A stretch of DNA of 64,000 nt from Methanolobus halotolerans (GCF_004745425.1 NZ_PGGK01000003.1:186001-250000), one strand, 5' to 3'; positions 34,275-45,140 are shown, counted from the first letter of the stretch. The notes: generated from the sequence alone by a model not told the origin. Translations and numbers: made by a program.

Positions 34275-34545
34275 AAATTCACCTCCCTCCTGCTTTAAGG
34301 GATTATACCCCAATTTACCATGAAAGCATATGATATAAATAGATACTTTTATAAAAAATCCTTTAAAAAATAGTTTGCTTGCTATAAGGCCTGTTTATAC
34401 ATATCAGCAGGATGATGACAATATCAAAAATCAGATCTACTAGCAAAATATCCTGATTGATTAATTTAAGATACTGCAGGTTACGCTGCGGTAAAACGCT
34501 CATAACATACAACTATGATTTGTTAAAAATATTAAAGATAAAGGT

Positions 34546-34806
34546 TCACTCTTGTCCCCGTTCACTCCTGAACGATGTGGAACTTTCCCCGGATATATGC
34601 CGGGCTGGCTCTGAGTGCAGTCCCTTTTCAAACTCATTTCGCAGATCTAAAGAGTTCTCATAGGTCCTGTCTGAAATATTTTGAAGGTCCGATATGATAT
34701 CTTCTGTAAACCTGTGGTCTCTGGCATATTCAAGAATCTCATCTTTCTTTTTTGGATAATTCAGATATTCAAGTGCTTCCTGTATTGTAGCTGCTTTGCT
34801 TCTCAT
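34546..34806 (-). CDS. DUF2795 family protein (paralogue 3)
   Basis: This 86-residue DUF2795 protein starts MRSKAATIQEALEYLNYPKK and has EILEYARDHRFTEDIISDLQ; the polar tail ends in a run of Ser/Arg/Glu. Its ribosome binding site and leader (CCTTTAAAGAGGGGGAGTGAAACC) are nearly identical to those of paralogue 1, and a TATA box (ATTTATTTATATACC, 34856-34870) lies about 50 bases upstream. This suggests common control. Confidence 0.8.
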   Translation of the reverse strand: MRSKAATIQEALEYLNYPKKKDEILEYARDHRFTEDIISDLQNISDRTYENSLDLRNEFEKGLHSEPARHISGESSTSFRSERGQE

Positions 34807-34972
34807 GGTTTCACTCCCCCTCTTTAAAGGATATCACTGGTCATTATCTGTAAAGGTATATAAATAAATACTCAAAATCAACGTTCTGCTTCTCTTTCAC
34901 ATTACAATATATTTGATATCGATATACTTAAATAAACTAACACCTCATATTTAATTGGGGAAGGTAATTTTT

Positions 34973-35000
34973 GCCTCATATGGAAAATCAAAAGGGAGTG
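34973..35000 (+). promoter_or_regulatory. Conserved 28-base leader element, copy 1
   Basis: The segment from GCCTCATA to AAGGGAGTG directly upstream of the PRC-barrel gene matches 37172-37199 with only two differences, although the flanking sequence is unlike. It contains the ribosome binding site. It points to shared post-transcriptional control or a recent duplication of the 5' region. Confidence 0.6.
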
Positions 35001-35006
35001 ATAACT

Positions 35007-35552
35007 ATGGTTGTTCCGGATATGTTCTCAGCCAGTTCTTTGGAGGGGGACAAGATAGTAAACGACAAAGGTGAAGACCTTGGTAGTATAAAGGATATTG
35101 TGATTGATATAACAAACAACTCAGTTGCTTATGTTGTGATATCGTTCGGTGGTTTTATGGGCGTTGCTGACAAGCTTTTTGGTGTGCCTATCGAAGCCTT
35201 AAGGAAAATGCCGGGTAAAAAGGATACTTTTATTCTTAATATGGATAAGGAAAGATTAAAAGATGCTCCGGGCTTTGACAAAGATAAATGGCCGGGTATT
35301 TCCGGTGAGGCGCCGATAGACTACGCAGAATGTATCTATGGTTACTATGGATATGCATGTCCCTACGAGGGAACTGAAGTACTGGGAGAGAGTGAGCGAA
35401 CCCAGGACCGGTCGCTTGAAGAACCCAGTGGACGGACGATCGAAGGACTTGGAGGCATAAGAGAAGGAGGCAGAACTGTCGAAGGCCTCGGAGGTATTCA
35501 CGAAGAGGGTAGAACGCTCAAGTCACCCAGGAAGAGAACCGAAAGAAAATAA
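35007..35552 (+). CDS. PRC-barrel domain protein with repeated C-terminal tail
   Basis: This 181-residue protein has an N-terminal PRC-barrel (about 5-85: SSLEGDKIVNDKGEDLGSI, DIVIDITNNSVAYVVISFGG, DKLFGVPIEALR) as in proteins related to the photosynthetic reaction centre H subunit and RimM. The tail contains three short repeats of the type GRT[IV]EGLGGI. The ATG at 35007 follows GGGAGTGATAACT; an upstream in-frame start is disfavoured. Its leader shares 26 of 28 bases with that of the PRC-hemerythrin gene. Divergent to DUF2795 paralogue 3. Confidence 0.8.
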   Translation: MVVPDMFSASSLEGDKIVNDKGEDLGSIKDIVIDITNNSVAYVVISFGGFMGVADKLFGVPIEALRKMPGKKDTFILNMDKERLKDAPGFDKDKWPGISGEAPIDYAECIYGYYGYACPYEGTEVLGESERTQDRSLEEPSGRTIEGLGGIREGGRTVEGLGGIHEEGRTLKSPRKRTERK

Positions 35553-35693
35553 ACATAAATGTTCCTTTGTAAATTGTATACAGAGCTATGAGCTCTTAGT
35601 ATGCAATTTTACATACTAATATAAGCATCCAATCCAATGTTTTCGTATTCATGTAATTATGGAATTAACTTAAGCAATTATACTTGGAATGTG

Positions 35694-36452
35694 CTATTTT
35701 TCTTTGTGGAATGAATCGTCGATCTTACTGGAAAGAAGTTGTATCTCCTTCTGAAGTTCCTTTATCTCTTTTGATTGCGAAGCCCTGTCTTTTCCAAGAA
35801 GTATACTCGCAAATGCTGCAGTTATGTATCCGAAAATGGCAAGTGCATAAACAGACAGTAAAAAAGCCATTATCCGTCCTTCATTTGTTTGCGGCCAGTA
35901 CTCACTGCCAAGTGTTGTCATGATCATGCCGGTCCACCAGAGCGCATCTCCGTAAGAACGGAAGTTTGGATACTCAAAACTGTACATGCCGGCTGCACCA
36001 AGCAGGGATATAAGAGTTGTAAGGGCTATCATATACCCCAACCCTCTTTGTTTCATTGTGTTCCTTACTATTCTCAGGCTTCTATTGAAAGAGGAAATCA
36101 GCCGGGCCAGATTAACTGGACGGCTAAAACGCAATATCTTAAGCAACCTCACTGATCTGAATATCTTAAGTATCCTTAAAGGAGGTAAAAGCAATGATAT
36201 TGCTGACAGCCAGTTCTTGCTTAAATAGGCCTTTCTTCGGGGAGCAATATAGAGTTCTATAATAAAATCAACTATGAAAAGAATCCAGATAGCAGTACTC
36301 AGTATCTGTAAAAAAGAAGGAAGTCCGTACAACAGATCAATTACAATAAGGGTTAACCAAATTATGGATAGCAATATAAGAGGAGTTTCCAGAGTCTGGT
36401 TTATCTGGTAAAGTATCTCTTCACGTTCCTGATCGAACTTTTCTTTATCCAT
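35694..36452 (-). CDS. Voltage-gated potassium-channel-like protein with atypical filter
   Basis: This 252-residue protein has the six-helix ion transport layout: S1 from about residue 22, an S4-like arginine/lysine array (RILKIFRSVRLLKILRFSR, about 93-111), a pore region (about 165-190) and S6. The filter reads TTLGSEYWP where K+ channels have TxGYGD. The C-terminus is a coiled coil (KEIKELQKEIQLLSSKID) that could tetramerise it. Ion selectivity is therefore uncertain. It lies between PRC and DUF2795 genes, in line with a stress or osmotic role, but that is inference. Confidence 0.8.
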   Translation of the reverse strand: MDKEKFDQEREEILYQINQTLETPLILLSIIWLTLIVIDLLYGLPSFLQILSTAIWILFIVDFIIELYIAPRRKAYLSKNWLSAISLLLPPLRILKIFRSVRLLKILRFSRPVNLARLISSFNRSLRIVRNTMKQRGLGYMIALTTLISLLGAAGMYSFEYPNFRSYGDALWWTGMIMTTLGSEYWPQTNEGRIMAFLLSVYALAIFGYITAAFASILLGKDRASQSKEIKELQKEIQLLSSKIDDSFHKEK

Positions 36453-36646
36453 GCATTATTAATCTGTTAGAACTATATTTAATTCTTACATAGCAGTTAA
36501 ATGGTAACTTTATTCATAAAGAATCACGCAACAAAAAAGTCCGGTTCCGGCTATTATAACAGTGTTTTATAAGCCGATCGGCTTCTATCTAAAATTCCCA
36601 TGGTACTAAATAAGTCTGTACATAGGCTATGGTCTTCCAGTTTCTG

Positions 36647-36835
36647 TTACTTTCCGGAGAAAGCACTACTAAGATCTGCAGCAGTCTTATACCTCTTATC
36701 AGGCAGTGACTGCAGATCGTCGACTACGTCCTGGGAAGCACCATGGTCCTTGGCATAACTTACTACTTCCTGTTTCTCTTTAGGATATTCTATGCCTGCA
36801 AGTGCTTTCTGAACTTTAGCTGCATTTGATTTCAA
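36647..36835 (-). CDS. DUF2795 family protein (paralogue 4)
   Basis: This short 62-residue copy begins at TTG (LKSNAAKVQKALAGIEYPKE) and has VVSYAKDHGASQDVVDDLQ and SLPDKRYKTAADLSSAF, without the extra tail of the other copies. The TTG at 36835 is chosen because GGGGAGGTGAGATAT lies directly before it, and because the other paralogues start at the same alignment position (MRSN). TATA sequence TTTATTTATATC is at 36890-36901. Confidence 0.8.
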   Translation of the reverse strand: MKSNAAKVQKALAGIEYPKEKQEVVSYAKDHGASQDVVDDLQSLPDKRYKTAADLSSAFSGK

Positions 36836-36877
36836 ATATCTCACCTCCCCTCTATATAAAGAGTTGCCCCAATTCAC

Positions 36878-37205
36878 TATTATATTCCCTGATATAAATA
36901 AATACTCTTAGAACAAATTATTCAAAAAATACTTTACGTGGTATTGAAAACTAAGTTCGGGAAATGCAGTGGTTTCATTTTGTCAATATCTTATATATCA
37001 GGAATTCACATAAAAATTCTGATTCAATTATTACTCTAAGAGCAGTCTTTCTTCTCAGTTCGATCCCGGAACCTGATCCGATCTGCATTTTCTTTAGAAT
37101 CAGTGTACTATACCTGAGTTCCGCAATACATAAATAAGCTCAAAATAGTTATTTATCGGTAGAGGCAAACCGCCTCATACCGAAAATCAAAAGGGAGTGG
37201 TTTAT
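36878..37205 (+). promoter_or_regulatory. Divergent promoter region of the PRC-hemerythrin gene with 5' hairpin leader
   Basis: The region holds the DUF2795 promoter on the minus strand and, on the plus strand, a TATA candidate (ATACATAAATAA, 37126-37137). CGGTAGAGGC (37157-37166) pairs with GCCTCATACCG (37172-37182) with one bulged A and a five-base loop; the predicted transcript start falls near 37160, so the hairpin may lie at the 5' end. The 37172-37199 segment is the second copy of the 28-base leader element. Confidence 0.55.
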
Positions 37206-38159
37206 TTGGCTGTACCAAATATATTATCGGCTAGCAGTATTAATGGAGATAAAATTGTAAATAATAAGGGTGAAGATCTTGGGGATATAAAAGACGTAAT
37301 GATCGATCTGGAAAGCGGATCAATTGCTTATGTCGTATTATCTTTTGGAGGTATCCTGGGTATCGGGGATAAGTTATTCGGAGTCCCTGCCGAAACTTTA
37401 CACAAAAAGCCGGATGAGCATGCCTTCATTCTGAATGTGGATAAGGACAGGCTGGAAAATGCCCCGGGGTTTGACAAGGATAACTGGCCAGGGACCCATG
37501 GTGTCGACCATCAGGAATACATTAGAAATATCTATAGCCATTATGGCTATGAGCAGCGTCCCTCCCAGGGAACACAGATAATCGGGGAAAGGCAGGAGAC
37601 AAGAGCCACCAGTGAGACCGGAGCGGCAAGAGATAGGCCTCCGGAAGCAGCTGCAGCTCCTGTAATGGGATCTGCAGCTACAAGCGAAGAGATTTCTGCC
37701 GGCAGAGTGGGTCAGGGTATGGAAATCTATCAGATATTAAAAGATGAACATGATAAAATGCTGAATCTTTTTGACGAAGCTATTAACACCGGTTCAAGGG
37801 ATAGTTTCATGCAGATCAAGGCTGAACTGCATCCCCATATGAATGGTGAGGAAGAATTACTCTATCCGGTACTAAAGGAGAAAGGAAGCACCCACGACAT
37901 CTCCATGGAAGGCTATGAGGAACATCACGTTGCAAAAGTCCTTTTATCAGAGCTGGACACCATGAGTGAAAAAGATGAAATGTGGATTCCTAAACTCAAG
38001 GTCCTGAAGGAAAATGTAAAGCACCACGTTGAAGAAGAGGAAAAGGAGATGTTCCCTGCTTCAAAAGATGTTCTAAGTGCTCAGAAAGCCGAGGAGATTG
38101 GCCAGAAGTATCTTGATTTCAAGAACAGATACGAGTCAACACATGGCAGATCTCTATAA
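37206..38159 (+). CDS. PRC-barrel protein fused to a hemerythrin (HHE) domain
   Basis: This 317-residue protein joins a PRC-barrel (about 1-85: SSINGDKIVNNKGEDLGDI, GSIAYVVLSFGGILG) through a low-complexity linker (about 125-175) to a hemerythrin-like four-helix bundle (about 175-310). Candidate di-iron ligands are visible in KDEHDKML, LHPHMNGEEELLYP, YEEHHVAK and KHHVEEEEKEMFP. Hemerythrins bind O2, NO or store iron. The start is TTG 37206, preceded by GGGAGTGGTTTAT with the same spacing as the ATG of the paralogous PRC gene. It may sense oxygen or iron for the surrounding island. Confidence 0.8.
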   Translation: MAVPNILSASSINGDKIVNNKGEDLGDIKDVMIDLESGSIAYVVLSFGGILGIGDKLFGVPAETLHKKPDEHAFILNVDKDRLENAPGFDKDNWPGTHGVDHQEYIRNIYSHYGYEQRPSQGTQIIGERQETRATSETGAARDRPPEAAAAPVMGSAATSEEISAGRVGQGMEIYQILKDEHDKMLNLFDEAINTGSRDSFMQIKAELHPHMNGEEELLYPVLKEKGSTHDISMEGYEEHHVAKVLLSELDTMSEKDEMWIPKLKVLKENVKHHVEEEEKEMFPASKDVLSAQKAEEIGQKYLDFKNRYESTHGRSL

Positions 38160-38351
38160 CTTGTATATTCTGTGAACACTTTCAAAAATATCAGGGGGAA
38201 ACCCCTTGATATATTTTGATTATAATTATCAGGAACTATAAGTAAAAAAGGCTGCAGCTCCAATAAACACGGCCATTCATTTTCAATATAATCAAGAAAG
38301 AATTTTTCAATATTGAAATTCCTCATTCCTCCAGCTTCATAGCATGAGTAA

Positions 38352-38633
38352 TATCAGATTACAAAATACAAAGCGGAAGAGGCTGGTAAGTTTGCAGAGT
38401 TAGTAAATCCATGCAATACCTCACAACTTTGCAGTAATTGTGGTGAAAAGGTTGATAAATCATTAGCAGTGAGAGTACATAACTGTCCTCATTGTTGATT
38501 AGTTCTTGACCGTGACCATAATGCCGCTATCAATATTCTCAATCGTGCTGTAGGAACTACAGCTCAGGCTTGTGGAATCGAGCCGTTGGATTCGATAATG
38601 AAGCAGGATGCCACACTATTTATAGGGCGGTAG
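38352..38633 (+). pseudogene. Remnant of an IS200/IS605-type TnpB transposon protein
   Basis: The translated piece covers only the C-terminal zinc ribbon and end of TnpB: TSQLCSNCGEKVDK, VHNCPHC, then a TGA stop at 38496-38498, and LVLDRDHNAAINILNRAVG continuing in the same frame to TAG 38631. The TGA replaces a Gly codon (GGA) expected in CPHCGLVLDRDHNAA. No TnpA, no N-terminal part and no clear element ends are present, so this is a dead insertion sequence fragment. Confidence 0.85.
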
Positions 38634-38903
38634 TTCACTCAGGCTAGCTTTCAGGGCAGAACTCAAAGATATGTGCGACGTCCTGTGCTTCCTGATTACC
38701 TCAACTTCACTGGTTGCTAATTGATTTTTTCAACAAGTATTCAAATTATTAATTATAGATTAGTAACAGTTGAACATAAGATGTACTGCCAACCTATATA
38801 TAATGGAATTTATAATTTTCTTATATAATATATATCCTGCATTTTATAAATTATCAGATTCTGCAGAAGAGCCTGTTCATATATAAGTAATAGAAGGTAG
38901 CAA

Positions 38904-41900
38904 ATGAAAAAGGAATCGCAGTTATACAATAGTGTAAATTCTTTTATGTTAACAAAAAATGACAAGGAATACAAGGAAACACGGATTGAATTCTCCCCTG
39001 GCTGCCAGTTGAACATTTTCACTGCATTTCTTGAAGCTATGCCGATTCCCGTTTTCTGCAAAAATATGCAGGGAAAGTACACTGGCTACAACAAGGCCTT
39101 TGAGGAACTGCTGGGACTAAAACATGAAGAAATAATTGGTAAGTCTGTGTATGATATAGCATCAAAGGATACTGCCGAAAAATGCTCAGAAATGGATAAG
39201 CGACTCTTGCAAGATTCTGGAAGACAGCACTACGAATGGCAGATTAAAGATAATGCGGGAAATATCAGCAACGTTATCTTTAACAAAGCAACAATAAAGA
39301 AAAACGGTACATTAGACGGCATTATTGGCGTAATTTCTGATATAACTGAATGTAGAAAATCTGCGACTAATATGCACATTCAGGAGAACATGCTTAACAT
39401 TATACTGGATGCACTTCCTCATCCTTTTATGGTCATTGACGCTAAAGATTATACTATTAAGCTTGCAAACTCTTCTGCAACTTCAACTTTCAACATTGGC
39501 TTAAAGAGCAAATGTTACCAGGCAAGTCACGGGCTTTGCAAACCCTGCAACGATTGCGATCATCCATGTCCCCTGGATGATATCAGGAAAACAGGAACAC
39601 CTGCCAAGGTTGAGCACACTCATGTTGATTCGGATGGAAAATGCGTGTATGTAGAAATAAATGCCTACCCGGTCTTCAATGACAAAGGGGAACTTGACAG
39701 TATCATAGAATATTCAACGGACATAACTGAAACAAAAAAGACCGAAGATGAATTACGTCTGAGGGAAGCCAGGTTAAGGAGTATGGTCGGGATACTTCAG
39801 ACAAGACATGAGTCTATACCGCAACTCCTTGATTTCACACTTAATGAAGCCATCAAGCTGACAGATAGTAGATTCGGATATATCTACTATTACAATGAGG
39901 CGAAAAAAGAGTTCACTCTGAACACATGGTCCAAAGATGTAATGGCTGAATGTGAAGTTGTCGAGCCTCAAACGGTCTACAAATTAGAGGACACCGGTAT
40001 ATGGGGGGAAGCTGTCAGGCAGCGCAGGACAATAATTATAAATGATTTCCATGCTCCTGATCCACTGAAAAAAGGTTGTCCCCGAGGACATGTTGAACTT
40101 GAAAGCTTCATGACAGTCCCCATTTTCCGGAATCAAAAGATCGTTGCTCTGGTAGGAGTAGCCAATAAGAAATCGAATTATACAGAAAACGATAAGCTTC
40201 AGATGACTTTGTTAATGGACTCTGTATGGAATATAATAGGGCAGACAGGTGCAGAAGGGGCGTTAAAAGAGAGTGAGGAAAAGTATCGTGGCCTGTTTGA
40301 GAATTTTGTTGGCGGTGTATCTATCCATGAGATGATATGGGATGAACAGGGCAAACCTGTGGACTATGTGTTCCTTGAGGCAAATGAGGCATTCGAGAAA
40401 CATACCGGACTGAAAAGAGCAAATGTTCTGGGAAGGCGTATTACCAAAGTTCTTCCTGGTATTGAAAAAACATCATTTATTGAAATGTATGGGGAAGTCG
40501 TAAATACTGGCATTCCTGTTAATTTTGAAGAATTCTCTGAACCATTGCAGAGATACTATGATATCAGTGCGTATCGGGTAAATAAAGATATCTTTGCTAC
40601 TGTGTTCCGTGATATTACTAAACGCAAGAATGCAGAGGAGAGTCTAAGCGAAAGTGAGGAACGTTTCAGGAGACTGGCTGAGAATGCTGATGATCTGATA
40701 TATCGGTACCAATTCGCACCTGAAAGAGGATTCACGTACGTTAGTCCCGCTGCCACTAAGATTACGGGCTATACTCCGGAGGAACACTATGAAGACCCGG
40801 AATTAGGTTTTAAGCTTGTGCATCCTGATGACCGCGACTTGCTGGAATTCCTCTCAAAAGGAGGAGATAAAGATGGAAAGACTATCACGCTACGCTGGAT
40901 CAGAAAGGATGGACAAATTATCTGGGCAGAACAAAAGAATGTCTTCGTTTATGATAAGAAGGATGATCTGGTAGCGTTGGAAGGCATAGCCAGGGACATC
41001 ACTGACCGGAAGATTACAGAGATATACCGTGACATGGGTAGTGAGATTCTGCAGATACTAAATGAGCCCGGATCATTGAAGGATTCAATTCAGCGTGTTC
41101 TTACAACATTAAAAAAGCGAACTGAAGCTGATGCTGTGGGCATTCGCCTTAAAGATGGGGATGACTTTCCCTATATTGCACATGAAGGATTTTCCAATGA
41201 CTTCCTGCAGATGGAAAACTCTCTGAAGGCTCACGAAAGAGACGGAGGCCTTTGCAGAGATTGTAATGGCAATATCAAACTGGAATGCACTTGCGGTTTA
41301 GTTATTTCCGGCAAGACCGATCCCTCCGATCCACTCTTCACACAAGGAGGAAGCTGCTGGACCAATGATTCTTTCTCCGTCCTTGGAATTCCTTCTGAAC
41401 AGGACCTGCGGCTGCACCCACGTAACCAATGCATCCATCAGGGATATACTTCTGTGGCGCTTGTTCCCATTCGAATGAACAGTCAGATAGTTGGATTGAT
41501 TCAACTCAACGACCGCAGAAAAGGTTTTTTTTCTCTTGCTGCTATTGAACAATTAGAAGGGATCGCAGCCCATATAGGTGGAGCTTTAATGCGCAATCGT
41601 GCAGAAAAAGCATTGCGTGAAAGTGAAGAAAAATACCGTTTACTTTCAGATGTATCTTTTGAAGGCATTGTCATACACAAAAATGGCGTAGCTATTGAGA
41701 TCAATGAAGCAATGACCCGCATAACCGGTTATACTCGGGATGAATTGTTAGGCAAGAATCTTCTGCCATTTATTTTCCATCCGGATGATCTCGATATTGT
41801 CAGAGATAAAATGAAAGGGAACGTTACAAAGCCATATGAAGTCCGAGGTGTCAGAAAAAATGGATTGGTAATACCACTTGAAATTGAAGCATTCAATTTA

Positions 41901-44900
41901 ACACATACTGATCGCCAGATTCGTGTTTCAGCAATTCGTGACATCACTGATCGCAAAAGGGCTGAAGAAGAATTGTCTATCAGTAATTTATATAACAGAT
42001 CCTTGATAGCAGCCATTCCTGATTTGCTATTTGTGCTGAATAAAGACGGTGTGTTCCTTGATTATAAAGCGGCGGACGATGAAAGCCTGGCCATGCCCAA
42101 AGAGATGTTTTTAAATCGAAATATCTTCGAAGTTTTACCACAAGAGCAGGCTGTTAAAATAAAAGCAAGTATTGACGATGTTATAAAGGAAGATTTAATA
42201 CGGACAATCGAATATCAAATGTTTGTTAAAAATGAAATAGGGCATTTTGAATGCAAAATAGCTTCTTTTGGCGAAGAAAAAGTTATTGCAATTGTCAGGG
42301 ACATAACCGATCGCAAGACAACAGAGAAGAAGCTTGAGAAGGAAAAATCTCTGTTAACAGGCCTTCTTGACTCTATTCCGGATATGATCTTCTTCAAAGA
42401 TCTGGATGGAATATATCTGGGATGCAATCCGGAATTCTCTAATTTTATAGGCAAGGACAGAAAGCAGATAATTGGCAATACGGATTATGATCTGGTTGAT
42501 AAGGAGCTTGCTGACTTCTTTAGAAAGAACGATGCCATCATGTTGAAGGAAGGCTGCGCCAGACATAATGAAGAATGGGTTGAGTATCCGGACGGCAGAA
42601 AGGTCTTACTTGATACTACTAAAGCACCTTTAAAAAATTCAGCAGGAGAGACCATCGGGCTGGTGGGCATTGGTCGTGATATAACTTCTGACTGGTATAC
42701 CGAACAAACCATCAGAGAGCTGAATCTGCTCAACCAGTCGACACTCAATTCCCTGGATGCGAATATTTGTGTACTGGATGAGACCGGAAACATCATTAAA
42801 ACAAATAAATCCTGGACTAATTTTGCCATTGCTAATTCGGCGGACCTTGATAAAGTAAGCGAAGGTACAAATTATATCCACACAGCAAAAAACTCCAGAG
42901 GTAAGGATAGAAATATTGCTTTGCAGTTTGCAAAAGGTATTGAGGACGTAATGATGGGAGTTAGCGAGCAATTCGATCTTGAATATCCGTGTGATTCCCC
43001 AGAAGAAAAAAGATGGTTTGTTGGCAAAGTCCGTCCCTTTGAAAGTATCGATTCTTTCCCCCGCAAAGTTGTTATCTCTCACATTAACATTACCAATCGT
43101 AAACTTGCTGAGAATAAGCTGCTGGAATATGCAAGTGAGGTGAAAAGAAAGAATGTAGAGCTTGATATGGCGTTGTCCAGAGCAGAAGAAGCTACCAGGG
43201 CCAAGAGCGAGTTCCTTGCCAATATGTCCCATGAGATACGTACGCCCATGAACGGTGTGATAGGTATGGCAGGACTACTTATGGAAACGGAGCTTGATGA
43301 GGAACAACAACGTTATGCAGAAACAGTACAAACAAGCGGAGAATTGTTACTTAGCCTGATAAATGATATATTGGATTTCTCAAAGATAGAGGCAGGTAAG
43401 CTTGAACTGGAAGTTCTGGATTTTGACCTGAGCAATGTGCTGGATGACTTCGCTACAATGCTGGCAGTAAAAGCCCATGATAAAGAACTTGAGTTCATAT
43501 GTGCAGCAGAACCTGATGTGCCTGTCCATATAAGAGGTGATCCCGGCCGTTTACAACAGATACTTACCAACCTGGCAGGCAATGCCGTTAAGTTCACTCA
43601 TCAGGGGGAAGTGGTAGTAAGCGTCAGCCTTGAGGTGGAGACGGATACAGAAGCATTGTTGCGTTTTGTAGTCAGGGATACGGGCGTAGGTATCCCTGCG
43701 GATAAGATAGAAAACCTCTTTAACACATTCTATCAGGTAGATGCTTCTACAACAAGACAATATGGTGGCACAGGCCTTGGACTTGCTATCTCCAAACAGC
43801 TTGTAGGGATGATGGGGGGAGAAATAGGCGTGCAAAGTGAAGAGGGCAAAGGTTCTGAATTCTGGTTCAAGGTTCCTTTTGTTAAATATTCAGGCAGAAT
43901 GGATAGTGAACCAGTTCTGAACAGTATTAAAGATGTGCGTATACTTGTAGTAGACGATAACAGCACAAATCGTGAGATACTGATGAAACAGATATCTTCA
44001 TGGGGTGCCAGTGTAAAAGAAGTTGCAGATGGTCCCCTGGCATTGCAGGCTCTTTACAGAGCGCACGAAAATAAAGAACAGTTCCAGGTTGCCATTCTGG
44101 ATATGCATATGCCCGGGATGGATGGTCTTACACTTGCAAAGATCATTAAATCTGATCAAAAGCTTAAAGGGATCAAACTGATAATGCTGACATCCCTTGG
44201 GCAATGGGCTACAGCCGAAAATTCTGAAAGGAAGCATTTTGCAGCATACCTTACCAAACCTGTAGCCCAGAAAGAACTGTTGAACAAGCTCTCAACGATA
44301 TTTACAATGGAGAATGATACGGATAAAACACAATTATCTAAACCCGGACACATTCATTCTGAAAGGTCACACAAGAAAACTAATCTCAGGATACTACTGG
44401 CTGAAGACAATATAGTCAACCAGAAAGTTGCTCAGGGTATGTTAAGAAAACTTGGCTATCGTGCAGACACCGTAGCTAATGGCAGAGAAGCAGTACAAGC
44501 ACTTGAAATGGTTCTATACGATCTGGTATTAATGGATGTGCAGATGCCAGAGATGGACGGGGTTGAAGCTACAAGTCTAATCCGGAATCCGGATTCGTCA
44601 GTTCTCGACAGGCAGGTCCCGATAATAGCAATGACAGCACATGCCATGAAGGGAGATAAAGAGCGTTTTATAAAAGCTGGCATGAATGATTACATCTCAA
44701 AACCTGTTTCATTACAGGCACTTATGGAATTGCTGGATAAATGGTCTATGGCAGCACATGAAAAAACCCATCACAATAGCATCTTTTACGAGTCGGATAA
44801 CCAGGAAGATCTGCCTGTATTTGACAGAGATTCGTTTATGGAAAGAACGATGAACGATATAGATCTTGCGCGCCATATAATCTCCATCTATCTTGAAAAT

Positions 44901-45140
44901 ACTCCAAAGCAGCTAGAAGCTCTAAAGGAAAGTATAAGCAATGATAACGCTGATAACATCTGTCACTATGCACATGGGATAAAAGGTTCCTCTGCTAACA
45001 TAGGTGGTATGGCCCTTAGCAGTGTCGCTTCTGAGATGGAGAAAAAGACAAAAGCAGGAGAAACTAAAGAAGCTGCTGTTATGATGGCAGAAATGGAAGA
45101 TCTTTTTAATGCATTAATACAACATTTGAAAGATATATGA
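38904..45140 (+). CDS. Giant hybrid sensor histidine kinase (multi-PAS/GAF, HisKA, HATPase, two receivers, HPt)
   Basis: This 2078-residue cytosolic protein contains a row of sensory domains: PAS (about 30-150), a Cys-rich PAS (155-280, [20 protein letters not shown]), GAF (290-450), two PAS (460-710), a GAF (720-900, with [14 protein letters not shown]) and four more PAS-like units (905-1420). HisKA with H-box [12 protein letters not shown] lies at about 1440, HATPase_c with [12 protein letters not shown] at 1550-1670, receivers near 1677 ([12 protein letters not shown]) and 1827 ([11 protein letters not shown]), and HPt [12 protein letters not shown] near 2021. It could run a complete internal phosphorelay. 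GAAGGTAGCAA precedes the ATG. Confidence 0.95.
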   Translation: MKKESQLYNSVNSFMLTKNDKEYKETRIEFSPGCQLNIFTAFLEAMPIPVFCKNMQGKYTGYNKAFEELLGLKHEEIIGKSVYDIASKDTAEKCSEMDKRLLQDSGRQHYEWQIKDNAGNISNVIFNKATIKKNGTLDGIIGVISDITECRKSATNMHIQENMLNIILDALPHPFMVIDAKDYTIKLANSSATSTFNIGLKSKCYQASHGLCKPCNDCDHPCPLDDIRKTGTPAKVEHTHVDSDGKCVYVEINAYPVFNDKGELDSIIEYSTDITETKKTEDELRLREARLRSMVGILQTRHESIPQLLDFTLNEAIKLTDSRFGYIYYYNEAKKEFTLNTWSKDVMAECEVVEPQTVYKLEDTGIWGEAVRQRRTIIINDFHAPDPLKKGCPRGHVELESFMTVPIFRNQKIVALVGVANKKSNYTENDKLQMTLLMDSVWNIIGQTGAEGALKESEEKYRGLFENFVGGVSIHEMIWDEQGKPVDYVFLEANEAFEKHTGLKRANVLGRRITKVLPGIEKTSFIEMYGEVVNTGIPVNFEEFSEPLQRYYDISAYRVNKDIFATVFRDITKRKNAEESLSESEERFRRLAENADDLIYRYQFAPERGFTYVSPAATKITGYTPEEHYEDPELGFKLVHPDDRDLLEFLSKGGDKDGKTITLRWIRKDGQIIWAEQKNVFVYDKKDDLVALEGIARDITDRKITEIYRDMGSEILQILNEPGSLKDSIQRVLTTLKKRTEADAVGIRLKDGDDFPYIAHEGFSNDFLQMENSLKAHERDGGLCRDCNGNIKLECTCGLVISGKTDPSDPLFTQGGSCWTNDSFSVLGIPSEQDLRLHPRNQCIHQGYTSVALVPIRMNSQIVGLIQLNDRRKGFFSLAAIEQLEGIAAHIGGALMRNRAEKALRESEEKYRLLSDVSFEGIVIHKNGVAIEINEAMTRITGYTRDELLGKNLLPFIFHPDDLDIVRDKMKGNVTKPYEVRGVRKNGLVIPLEIEAFNLTHTDRQIRVSAIRDITDRKRAEEELSISNLYNRSLIAAIPDLLFVLNKDGVFLDYKAADDESLAMPKEMFLNRNIFEVLPQEQAVKIKASIDDVIKEDLIRTIEYQMFVKNEIGHFECKIASFGEEKVIAIVRDITDRKTTEKKLEKEKSLLTGLLDSIPDMIFFKDLDGIYLGCNPEFSNFIGKDRKQIIGNTDYDLVDKELADFFRKNDAIMLKEGCARHNEEWVEYPDGRKVLLDTTKAPLKNSAGETIGLVGIGRDITSDWYTEQTIRELNLLNQSTLNSLDANICVLDETGNIIKTNKSWTNFAIANSADLDKVSEGTNYIHTAKNSRGKDRNIALQFAKGIEDVMMGVSEQFDLEYPCDSPEEKRWFVGKVRPFESIDSFPRKVVISHINITNRKLAENKLLEYASEVKRKNVELDMALSRAEEATRAKSEFLANMSHEIRTPMNGVIGMAGLLMETELDEEQQRYAETVQTSGELLLSLINDILDFSKIEAGKLELEVLDFDLSNVLDDFATMLAVKAHDKELEFICAAEPDVPVHIRGDPGRLQQILTNLAGNAVKFTHQGEVVVSVSLEVETDTEALLRFVVRDTGVGIPADKIENLFNTFYQVDASTTRQYGGTGLGLAISKQLVGMMGGEIGVQSEEGKGSEFWFKVPFVKYSGRMDSEPVLNSIKDVRILVVDDNSTNREILMKQISSWGASVKEVADGPLALQALYRAHENKEQFQVAILDMHMPGMDGLTLAKIIKSDQKLKGIKLIMLTSLGQWATAENSERKHFAAYLTKPVAQKELLNKLSTIFTMENDTDKTQLSKPGHIHSERSHKKTNLRILLAEDNIVNQKVAQGMLRKLGYRADTVANGREAVQALEMVLYDLVLMDVQMPEMDGVEATSLIRNPDSSVLDRQVPIIAMTAHAMKGDKERFIKAGMNDYISKPVSLQALMELLDKWSMAAHEKTHHNSIFYESDNQEDLPVFDRDSFMERTMNDIDLARHIISIYLENTPKQLEALKESISNDNADNICHYAHGIKGSSANIGGMALSSVASEMEKKTKAGETKEAAVMMAEMEDLFNALIQHLKDI

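Noticed and set aside
38496-38498. In-frame TGA of the TnpB fragment as a selenocysteine codon
   Set aside because: The expected residue is Gly (CPHCGLVLD), the rest of the gene is missing, and no selenocysteine insertion element is seen, so decay is simpler.
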